Below are positions 14,836 through 20,997 of a stretch of DNA of 45,675 nucleotides, piece by piece. The position numbers and the translations under genes were made by a program. Positions within the stretch are counted from its first letter, which is position 1. Each line of letters starts with the position of its first letter. The notes below the pieces were generated by a model. The model did not search any database. It saw nothing but the letters and a program-made list of their open reading frames with translations, and was not told the DNA's origin. Source of the stretch: Alphaproteobacteria bacterium (GTDB lineage Bacteria > Pseudomonadota > Alphaproteobacteria > JAJFIK01); the NCBI GenBank assembly GCA_021774965.1, contig JAJFIL010000172.1, positions 1 to 45,675 of the forward strand. The letters are read 5' to 3'.

Positions 14836-15045
14836 CTAGAAAAGCCAGCCAAAGATTATGAGGGCGGCAATCAGGACGATGCCAATGGCAATCAAATAGA
14901 GAAATATGGATCCCAGCGCCAAAATAAAACCAACAACGCTTTCAACAGCAACAATGAAGAGGATGGCTGCAATAGAAATGATAGCAACAAAAACGCTGAC
15001 TACGGCTCTGACAACAGCGGCAATGATTTCCAACAGGTTTCTCAT
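14836..15045 (-). CDS. Small membrane protein (69 aa)
   Basis: The protein consists almost entirely of two hydrophobic helices (about 6-32 and 36-65; VRAVVSVFVAIISIAAILF, LYLIAIGIVLIAALIIFGWL). ATG 15045 is preceded by AAAGGA at good spacing. It lies 47 bp downstream of another membrane gene on the same strand, so the two are probably cotranscribed. I do not recognise the family. The opposite strand has a long open frame over both genes, but its Asn/Asp/Lys/Ser-rich translation is what antisense of hydrophobic helices produces. Confidence 0.55.
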   Translation of the reverse strand: MRNLLEIIAAVVRAVVSVFVAIISIAAILFIVAVESVVGFILALGSIFLYLIAIGIVLIAALIIFGWLF

Positions 15046-15092
15046 GGGAAAGGTCCTTTGTGGAATTTCAATCATCCAAGCGACGATGCCAC

Positions 15093-15455
15093 TCACAGCC
15101 AAACGAAGCTCATCAAAATCACGGTGAAAAGAACGGCAAAGAGCAAGACAGCACCACTGATGCCCCTCCAATACAATTTTGCCATCGCAAAGGCATGCGA
15201 AAAACTTATCACGGGTGTTCCCGTAACAATCCCTACGAAGAAGACGGTCGGAAAGAGCATGAGTGCAAAAAGTGGAGCAAAGAAGGGCAGTAGCAAGAGA
15301 AGGACGATAGCAGAAGTCGCGTTCTCCGGACTGAGATTCAATCCGACGATTGCCGCCAAAAGCGCGAGAGAATAGGCAGCGATGCCTGCATGTAGAACAA
15401 TTCTGCCTGGCTTATTTGCGACTTTCCTAAATGGTTTCACTTGCACACCATCCAA
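15093..15455 (-). CDS. Small membrane protein (120 aa)
   Basis: Three hydrophobic segments are visible (about 20-40, 46-76 and 95-118), including LLLLLPFFAPLFALMLFPTVFF. A basic N-terminal stretch (VKPFRKVANKPGR) would stay in the cytosol. The start is uncertain: TTG 15455 with a weak GAAAG site is used, and no in-frame ATG is available before the first helix. It lies upstream of the 69-aa membrane gene. The family is unknown to me. Confidence 0.5.
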   Translation of the reverse strand: MDGVQVKPFRKVANKPGRIVLHAGIAAYSLALLAAIVGLNLSPENATSAIVLLLLLPFFAPLFALMLFPTVFFVGIVTGTPVISFSHAFAMAKLYWRGISGAVLLFAVLFTVILMSFVWL

Positions 15456-15561
15456 TCACTTTCTTTCGTCGGATCACTTTTGTTAGAGCCCACACCTTAT
15501 GGTATACAGGGTACTCGATAGCCGCATAATTTGAAAACGGTTGGCGAATATGGAGGGTGAT

Positions 15562-15984
15562 ATGAGGCACGTTATTGTGATCGCTATACTCATTGGAGTA
15601 TTTGCAAGCACTGCATTGGCTCAGCACGGTTCCAATCGATCTTCTATTTCCGAACAGCGACTTTCTGAACTTGCGTTGGGCGATATGAATTTGAGTTTTT
15701 GCTATGAGATTTTGGATATGCTCGATGCGGGGGAGGCCAGAGAACGCGCAGTTTACATATACTCACGCGGATACATTTGGGGTAGGTGGCGGGAATCCGA
15801 CATGGAAGGAGGGGATTTCCGAGACGGGGGGCGGGCGGAAGCTTCCATATTCAGCGCATTTGGAACTGAGGAAATACTCCTCGCCAGCCTTCGTCTGTAC
15901 TGCTTACAGAATCCTGAGGACCCGTTCTACAGGGCTATGGATGACTTCTATGAGAACAATGAACCGGACGTTTCCAATGAATAG
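15562..15984 (+). CDS. Exported protein of unknown function (140 aa)
   Basis: ATG 15562 follows GGAGG (15551-15555) and opens a clear signal peptide, MRHVIVIAILIGVFASTALAQ, with an A-x-A cleavage site before QHG. The mature part is acidic, about 120 residues, with two Cys (SFCYEILDML and RLYCLQNP) that could form a disulfide in the periplasm. It contains a Tyr/Trp-rich segment (YIYSRGYIWGRWRE). I do not recognise the family. It stands between the leftward membrane pair and the MGG-GSGR family gene. Confidence 0.7.
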   Translation: MRHVIVIAILIGVFASTALAQHGSNRSSISEQRLSELALGDMNLSFCYEILDMLDAGEARERAVYIYSRGYIWGRWRESDMEGGDFRDGGRAEASIFSAFGTEEILLASLRLYCLQNPEDPFYRAMDDFYENNEPDVSNE

Positions 15985-16039
15985 GTGCCCATTACAATAC
16001 GAATTTCCCTATTGATTTCGTTTAAAACAGGAGGGGCGA

Positions 16040-16669
16040 ATGGGTGGGTTTGGTAGCGGGCGTTATGGCGCCTTTGGTGGAAAAAACCTCACCAACGAGT
16101 ATCGCTCTATAGATATTCGCCGTTGGAAACGGGACGGGTTGCTTTCTCCGAGTCAAAACTTCGGCTGGCAATGGTCTCGCGATGGGGAAGTTGTCGCTTC
16201 AATCAATGTAAAGAGCTGCCTTGGAAGTGTTGTGCTCAGTTATCGGCAACGATGCGGCGGTGAAGACTGGAAAGACGAAAAATACACCGTCGAGCTTGAT
16301 TGGTCGCCCTGCAATTATGGCGGTGAACGCCCTTGGTTTACTTGTCCTGTAAAAGGATGTTACGAGCGTGTTGCCATCCTCTATGGCGGCACAATTTTCG
16401 CCTGTCGTCATTGCTATCGGTTGGCATATCCAAGTCAGAACGAAGCACCCGATGATCGCGCTGCAAGGCGAGCGGACAAGATACGAAATCGATTAGGCTG
16501 GGAACCCGGAATCCTAAATCCGAAAGGGTGGAAAAAGCCCAAAGGCATGCACTGGAACACATTCGAGCGGTTGGATAGAGAGCATGATGCCCTGGTCGCG
16601 GTCTCCATGGCAGGGATGGTTTCGCGGCTTAGTAAGATTGATCTTTCCCCCAAATCTACCCAGCAATGA
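16040..16669 (+). CDS. MGG-GSGR family zinc-ribbon protein
   Basis: The protein starts MGGFGSGRYG and has the core DIRRWKRDGLLSPSQNFGWQWSRDGE, then four Cys in a putative zinc ribbon, TCPVKGC at about 103-109 and FACRHCYRLAYPSQ at about 122-135, and an Arg-rich helix (RAARRADKIRNRLG). I recall this family as a common uncharacterised protein in proteobacterial accessory regions. The Cys pairs suggest metal-stabilised nucleic acid binding. ATG 16040 follows GGAGGGG, a strong site. It is 209 aa, a full-length member. It has no evident partner next to it. Confidence 0.8.
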   Translation: MGGFGSGRYGAFGGKNLTNEYRSIDIRRWKRDGLLSPSQNFGWQWSRDGEVVASINVKSCLGSVVLSYRQRCGGEDWKDEKYTVELDWSPCNYGGERPWFTCPVKGCYERVAILYGGTIFACRHCYRLAYPSQNEAPDDRAARRADKIRNRLGWEPGILNPKGWKKPKGMHWNTFERLDREHDALVAVSMAGMVSRLSKIDLSPKSTQQ

Positions 16670-16870
16670 GAAAAAAATTCCTCGAATTGTATTTGTCTTG
16701 GTATTTCTGAATCCTTCCATCGGGCTCATCGGTTTGGCTCGCGTGGGTTGAGAAACTCATATTCCTAGCCATTTATGGGGTTGATTGACCAGTTAGACTC
16801 GCCAAATCGTTGCTTTCCTGCAATTGTTATCTGCATATTCACCACTTCTAAACTGCGAGTGTTGACTTAT

Positions 16871-17422
16871 ATGTCAATTGAGGATGATGTTAAGAAAGCC
16901 GTAGCTCGTGGTGATCTTCATTACCTTCCGATGATGGACCCAAGTGATCCTATTGAGAGATGCATTGTCGTTCATAGTGATATTATGAGCCAATTTGTGG
17001 GCCCTTGGGATGGTGTGAAACACGAGGAACGAGTTTTTGAATTACGAGCGGATCTAGAAGACTTTGTGAAGGGTGAAAGGTTGTCCCTCTCATTTACGCC
17101 CAGAAAACACAAGGATGCATACATGGGCCTCCTAGAACCCAAAGATCAAGGCACTTGGGAAATCCGAGCAAGAGATCCAAGTCCAGGAATTAGGGTTTTC
17201 GGCAAGTTTGCAAAGGAGGATCTTTTCGTCGCTTTTGGGTGGCGGCCCCGACATGTGATCCTCGAATGGTCCGAGAAGTTGCCAATGGCATTGAGCCCGC
17301 GAGGATGGAGATTGGAAATAAATCGGTGCACTACTCTTTGGGAAGAGATACTTGGCGGGCACGAGCCTATAACTGGAGACAAACTCAGTGACTACATCAA
17401 AGAAAACGCCGTTGTTGTCTGA
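16871..17422 (+). CDS. Unknown 183-aa protein, possible RelE/HigB-like fold
   Basis: I chose ATG 16871 (MSIEDDVKKAV); the frame is open to 16775 but the extension is unlike the rest. Neither start has a strong ribosome site. The central part, TWEIRARDPSPGIRVFGKFA followed by DLFVAFGWRPR, has the strand pattern of RelE/HigB-type proteins (W-x-hR...Rhh..f), and a C-terminal helix follows. The next gene encodes an Xre-type HTH protein and overlaps by 35 bp, the usual arrangement of toxin then Xre antitoxin in higBA-like pairs. The protein is longer than typical HigB (about 100 aa). The toxin reading is an inference; no catalytic residues can be assigned. Confidence 0.5.
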   Translation: MSIEDDVKKAVARGDLHYLPMMDPSDPIERCIVVHSDIMSQFVGPWDGVKHEERVFELRADLEDFVKGERLSLSFTPRKHKDAYMGLLEPKDQGTWEIRARDPSPGIRVFGKFAKEDLFVAFGWRPRHVILEWSEKLPMALSPRGWRLEINRCTTLWEEILGGHEPITGDKLSDYIKENAVVV

Positions 17423-17873
17423 ACTTGAGTCGAGTGATCCATTGTCACCCGGCGTGCTGGCTTATTTGGCTCGGCGCGTTAGGAACAGCCACTTTCAATA
17501 TTTGTTGAAAAAATTTGATGAGGCTGAAAGGGGGCAGGGGCTTACGAAGAGCAAACTTGCAGAGCGGATTGGGCAGCGTAGAGATCGAATCTCTCGCTTG
17601 CTTTCGTCGCCAGGGAACCTCACTTTGGATACATACACGCATTTGTTGGTCGGAATTGCTGGCGAAGAGCCAATCCCGTGTTCTGAACCAATTCTCGAGC
17701 GAGGGACTAGAAATATGCAACAGGCTGACTTAATCGGGACAGCCACATCCACTACTTCCAGCTCAACTACCATTGTTGATGTTTGCATTGGTGATAGTAG
17801 ATTAAGGGCTGTGCCAGGCCCTACTGAAACGACATCTAGCCCAATTAAGACTATTTTCATTGAGGCCCAATGA
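17388..17873 (+). CDS. Xre-type helix-turn-helix protein
   Basis: The 161-aa protein contains an HTH at about 48-75 (GLTKSKLAERIGQRRDRISR) followed by LLSSPGNLTLDTYTHLL, the end of an Xre/Cro domain. The C-terminal 70 residues are Ser/Thr-rich and of low complexity (TATSTTSSSTTIV). GTG 17388 lies within the preceding gene (35-bp overlap), and the stop overlaps the next gene's ATG, so the three genes should be translated together. It probably regulates the module and may serve as antitoxin to the first gene. Confidence 0.75.
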   Translation: MTTSKKTPLLSELESSDPLSPGVLAYLARRVRNSHFQYLLKKFDEAERGQGLTKSKLAERIGQRRDRISRLLSSPGNLTLDTYTHLLVGIAGEEPIPCSEPILERGTRNMQQADLIGTATSTTSSSTTIVDVCIGDSRLRAVPGPTETTSSPIKTIFIEAQ

Positions 17874-18334
17874 GTCCATCGACCGATATACTTGAGCTAC
17901 AGAATCTCATTTTCTGCGACGATGCCCGTAAGGAAGTCAGCGGGAAAGAGATACTCATTGGCATATATTCTGGAGACATAGTTCTCCCCAAATTACCGGA
18001 TACTATGGGTTTGGTTCTTTGGACCACCATGGTCGTGCGCGAGCCAGGCGATCACAAAGTAGAGTTTCGAATTGATCTTCCGGGGGGAGGCAATTCAATT
18101 GAAATTGAAGGATTCATACAGGCGGCAGCCAAGGACGGGATAGCTGCCATGCCGACCCCCAAGCTGCCGATCACGCTTATCGATGAAGGAGAACTGGTCG
18201 TGTCTTGGAGAATTGATGATCAAGAATGGGTGGAACTAAGAAGGAAGCCAATCAAGTTAGCTGAGGGTGGCACTCGGCTCGCGCCGGAAACCCAGGGAGA
18301 AGTCAGTGAAGATGGGCAGCCCGCAATAGCGTAA
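17870..18334 (+). CDS. DUF6941-like protein
   Basis: The N-terminal motif ENLIFCDDARKEVSGKEILIGIYSGDI-like arrangement (here LQNLIFCDDARKEVSGKE, then LIGIYSGDIVLPKLP) matches the pattern I know from the DUF6941 family. The rest alternates beta-type strands (HKVEFRIDLPGG, ELVVSWRIDDQEW), suggesting a beta sandwich. The function of the family is not known to me. The 154-aa length is normal. Its ATG overlaps the stop of the Xre gene as ATGA, so it is the last gene of a tightly coupled three-gene unit. Pairing with an Xre regulator on a mobile island is suggestive of a TA-like or defence-like module but does not prove it. Confidence 0.65.
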   Translation: MSPSTDILELQNLIFCDDARKEVSGKEILIGIYSGDIVLPKLPDTMGLVLWTTMVVREPGDHKVEFRIDLPGGGNSIEIEGFIQAAAKDGIAAMPTPKLPITLIDEGELVVSWRIDDQEWVELRRKPIKLAEGGTRLAPETQGEVSEDGQPAIA

Positions 18335-18340
18335 GCGCCC

Positions 18341-18676
18341 CTACCCGCACCAATCCGCCTGCCGCCCCGTCCATTCCACTGCCAGGCCTTCCTCAACAAG
18401 CATTTCCCCCACGTCTTGGCCCTCATGGGTAAGCAGCACTAAAGGCCTGCCATAGCCGCCAGTTCGTCCCGTGAATTGGACCTCAACCCCGTCAGCAACA
18501 ATCTCCTCAAGTCGCGCTGTTGCCAGCTCGCCCAGCATTCTCTCAGCCAGACATTCAGGGCGGTAGGTTTCAGGTGTGTCTATGTTTTCAATGCGAAGGC
18601 GCTCCCCGTCTTGGCGCACTGTGTCGCCATCAATAACTGTTATGAGTGACGCAGCCAGGAAAAACTCGAGGATCAT
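18341..18676 (-). CDS. SNase-fold (thermonuclease-like) protein
   Basis: This 111-aa protein is a single staphylococcal-nuclease domain. It shows VIDGDTV (Ca-binding Asp and following DT), RLRIENIDTPET (Arg35-, Asp40- and Glu43-type residues of SNase) and GGYGRPLV (the second catalytic Arg region). The residues needed for Ca-dependent phosphodiester hydrolysis therefore look present. ATG 18676 is preferred because the upstream frame overlaps the repeat region of the neighbouring lipoprotein gene and reads as low-quality sequence. There is no convincing signal peptide, though the first residues are hydrophobic. It lies 37 bp after the lipoprotein gene and is likely cotranscribed. Confidence 0.8.
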   Translation of the reverse strand: MILEFFLAASLITVIDGDTVRQDGERLRIENIDTPETYRPECLAERMLGELATARLEEIVADGVEVQFTGRTGGYGRPLVLLTHEGQDVGEMLVEEGLAVEWTGRQADWCG

Positions 18677-18713
18677 TGGCTTGGCCTTTGCGAAGGAAAG
18701 AATTGGATTTGGA

Positions 18714-19400
18714 TTAGTTGCAAAAAAGCGTTTCTCCAATGTAGCGACAGACGGTCCCATCGCTGAAAAATGTCGCATCGCCAATCCGCCGCGCCACGGT
18801 TCCATCCGATGAGAAAGTTGCGCCGCCAATATCCCGCGTGATAACTCCATCTGAGTAAAATGTGGCCCCACCAATATCCCTTGCGACTGTTCCATCAGAG
18901 AAGAATGTTGCGTCGCCAATCTGCATTGCGGTGCTGCCGTCGGAGCAAAATACAGCTTCCCCAATTAAATTGCATGCCCCGGAGCTGGGGGCAGGCCAGA
19001 TAGGGTTGTTACTAGACGTCGCTGAGTTTAGCGGGGTGGCGGCAGAAGGATCATAGGTGGCTGTGGGTATGAAGGTAACCGGGTGGGGATTGGGTGCATA
19101 ACCAGGAGGAGCAATATCCCCATTGTTCTCTCTGGCAATACGGAGCGTGGTTTGTGCTATTTGGCGTTGGACCCGGATTGTTTCCTCAATATATCTTGCT
19201 TCATGCTCTGGAGACTCCCAATCTAATGCACGTATAGTCTCCACTATGGCAGCGATGCTTTCTTCTGATCGTGATAGAATGTCGGCGTATTGTTGTTCAT
19301 TCTTTGCCCGACGCGCGGCGTCGCGTTCTGTATCGGAGAGGCCGGTTGAGGAACAGCCGGTCAAAAGCAAGACGACAATGATCCCAATAAGTCGGAGCAT
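18714..19400 (-). CDS. Lipoprotein with 15-residue IG-SDG repeats
   Basis: ATG 19400 follows GGAGGTGG. A lipoprotein signal (MLRLIGIIVVLLLTGC) puts the lipidated Cys at residue 16. A charged helical region follows (about 23-92), then a Pro-rich linker. The C-terminal third is built of exact 15-residue repeats starting at 146, 161, 176, 191, 206 and 221, with consensus IG-x-A-T-F-x-S-D-G-T-x-x-R-x and the last unit ending IGETLFCN. Cys at the first and last units (C152, C218, C227) may close the array. Short proteins ending in such IG-x-T-x-FCN repeats occur in many proteobacteria without known function. I infer an outer-membrane or periplasmic anchored repeat protein. Confidence 0.8.
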   Translation of the reverse strand: MLRLIGIIVVLLLTGCSSTGLSDTERDAARRAKNEQQYADILSRSEESIAAIVETIRALDWESPEHEARYIEETIRVQRQIAQTTLRIARENNGDIAPPGYAPNPHPVTFIPTATYDPSAATPLNSATSSNNPIWPAPSSGACNLIGEAVFCSDGSTAMQIGDATFFSDGTVARDIGGATFYSDGVITRDIGGATFSSDGTVARRIGDATFFSDGTVCRYIGETLFCN

Positions 19401-19565
19401 TTTCCACCTCCATGCGATGTGTGTCGCACAATGCACCTAGAACGGGTTTCTGGCAATGGCATCCAGTTTTGAAATCGGCTGGAAGGAACCAAGTCTATAC
19501 GCTCTCGTGCAACAATTGCTGCGGGGTGCGTTCCTGGTTCTTCGGATGACCTAATAGCCAATCCT

Positions 19566-19583
19566 GCTTACCTATGGCTTACC
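19566..19583. repeat. Right-arm direct repeats GCTTACC of island 2
   Basis: GCTTACC at 19566-19572 and 19577-19583 repeats with an 11-bp period, 64 bp from the att copy in tRNA-Arg. It matches the pair at 11251-11268 near the left end. These are probably integrase arm-type sites of island 2. Otherwise 19401-19647 holds no gene. Confidence 0.65.
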
Positions 19584-19647
19584 CCAATCCGCTTCACAAA
19601 CGCAGGGGCAAGTAAGGTGGAAATTATTGTTTAAAATCAAACGATTA

Positions 19648-19724
19648 TGGCGCACCCGGAGCGATTCGAACGCCCGACCCCCAGATTCGTAGTCTGGTGC
19701 TCTATCCAGCTGAGCTACGGGTGC
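19648..19724 (-). tRNA. tRNA-Arg (anticodon ACG)
   Basis: The 77-nt cloverleaf is complete on the minus strand: acceptor GCACCCG/CGGGTGC, D stem GCTC/GAGC, anticodon stem CCAGA/TCTGG with loop CTACGAA (anticodon ACG, reads CGN Arg codons after A34 modification), T arm GGGCG-TTCGAAT-CGCTC, discriminator G and encoded CCA. Its 3' half is repeated at 11083 and 429, which makes it the integration site of both islands. Because islands enter at the 3' end, the duplicated segment restores the tRNA each time. Confidence 0.97.
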
Positions 19725-19847
19725 GTGCCTTGCTGTGGAACAAGGAGCGCGGAATAAAGCCGAAAGCGCTGAGAAAAGCAAGGGGCGCATTCTGGCGCAT
19801 TTGTACTGGTGCGGCAGCATGCGGCAATAGCTCAAAAGACCCGGATT

Positions 19848-20894
19848 TTAAGGCTTTTGCGCGCCGAAATGATCCCGGTAGGAGCGCATCTCGCCCAGAG
19901 TGGCTGCCTCATAGACCCCGCGGGCGATGGCCCGGGCCACACAGTCTGCGGCCAACTGCCCGATGCGGGAGACCATGAAGGCCCGCGGCGCGGCGATTTC
20001 CCTCGCGCCATTCTCAGTATTGGGCCATGTGCCCGTGGCCAGGGCAAAGACGGTGTCTCCGTCAAACGAGGTGTGTATGGGCCGGAGGGCGCGGGCATAG
20101 CCGTCCTGCGCCATCATGGCCACGCGCTTTGCCTCCGCCGGAGTGAGCTTTGCGTTTGTGGCAACGCAGCCGATGGTGGTGTTGGTGCCCGGAAGAGCGC
20201 CAGCCTTGGTATCGGATGGAAAACCCATATCGATTTGGCCAAAATCTGACGGCGGGCGTCTGCCGCCAAATTCGCCGTTCTGCTCAAAGGGCCAGGCCCA
20301 GAACACATCCGTACCCGGAATAAGGGGGGAACCGAACGGGTTCACAGCGATCACCGCGCCCACTTGAAGGCCATCTTCGGTAACGGCGGAGGCAGAGCCC
20401 AGGCCGCCTTTATAGGCGCCTGCTTGCGCGCCGTAGCCTGCGCCTTGATTGCCCAAATCAAAATCCTGGGCAGCGGTAAATGCGGCTGTGCGCCCCAATT
20501 TGCGGTAAGGAGGCATTTCCCCCCAGATTTTGGTGCCGCCATTGGTCAGGTCAAAAAGTACCGCTGAAGGCACGATGGGAGAGACGAGCTCGCCTGCCAT
20601 TGAAAAGCCCTTGCCCTGCGCCCCCAGCCAGGCAGCAACTCCGGAGGGCGCTTCGAGGCCATAGACCGAGCCGCCGGTGAGGCAGATGGCGTCTACCGCC
20701 TCCACCAGGTTTTCGGCATCCAGTGCATCGGTTTCTCGTGTACCCGGACCGCCGCCCCGGACATCTACAGCTGCAATGGCGCGGGTCTCTGGCAGGATGA
20801 CGGTAACACCCGAGCGTACATTTTCGTCGTGAGCATTGCCCAGGAGGATGCCGTCAACGTCGGTGATAAGGTTTTTGGGTCCGGGCTTTGCCAT
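19848..20894 (-). CDS. P1-family peptidase (DmpA/NylC-like)
   Basis: The 348-aa protein belongs to the P1/S58 N-terminal-nucleophile peptidases (DmpA, 6-aminohexanoate-oligomer hydrolase type). The N-terminal part has GILLGNAHDENVRSGVTVIL and the glycine-rich LTGGSVYGLEAPSGV typical of the family. The autocleavage/nucleophile site is visible as PGTNTTIGCVATNA, where cleavage before a Thr would expose the nucleophile. Such enzymes hydrolyse N-terminal D/L residues, beta-peptides or nylon oligomers; the substrate here is unknown. No signal peptide is seen. It is the first chromosomal gene to the right of tRNA-Arg and is divergent from ggt. Confidence 0.9.
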   Translation of the reverse strand: MAKPGPKNLITDVDGILLGNAHDENVRSGVTVILPETRAIAAVDVRGGGPGTRETDALDAENLVEAVDAICLTGGSVYGLEAPSGVAAWLGAQGKGFSMAGELVSPIVPSAVLFDLTNGGTKIWGEMPPYRKLGRTAAFTAAQDFDLGNQGAGYGAQAGAYKGGLGSASAVTEDGLQVGAVIAVNPFGSPLIPGTDVFWAWPFEQNGEFGGRRPPSDFGQIDMGFPSDTKAGALPGTNTTIGCVATNAKLTPAEAKRVAMMAQDGYARALRPIHTSFDGDTVFALATGTWPNTENGAREIAAPRAFMVSRIGQLAADCVARAIARGVYEAATLGEMRSYRDHFGAQKP

Positions 20895-20997
20895 GGACAG
20901 ACATTAGACATGACAATGTTGCATGCCAAGCAAAGCTTGGGGCTGCCTTTGGCTTTGGGCGTTGGGAATGCATGAATAATTGGGGTAGGCTTTCTGG

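Larger units (their letters stand above)
11083..19697. mobile_element. Genomic island 2 at tRNA-Arg
   Basis: The region lies between att copy 2 and the intact tRNA-Arg. It opens with its own DUF4102-type integrase and an AlpA-like HTH and carries about ten further genes, mostly unknown. Paired GCTTACC repeats with 11-bp period occur near both ends (11251-11268, 19566-19583). The tRNA end of the att repeat is what keeps the tRNA gene whole. Base composition looks AT-richer than the flanking chromosome by eye, especially 12.6-18.3 kb. No transfer genes are visible. Confidence 0.85.

Noticed and set aside
14674-15375. 233-residue plus-strand frame opposite the two small membrane genes
   Set aside because: Its Asn/Asp/Lys/Ser-rich low-complexity translation is what antisense of hydrophobic helices gives, and the minus-strand genes have better starts, at least for the 69-aa one.
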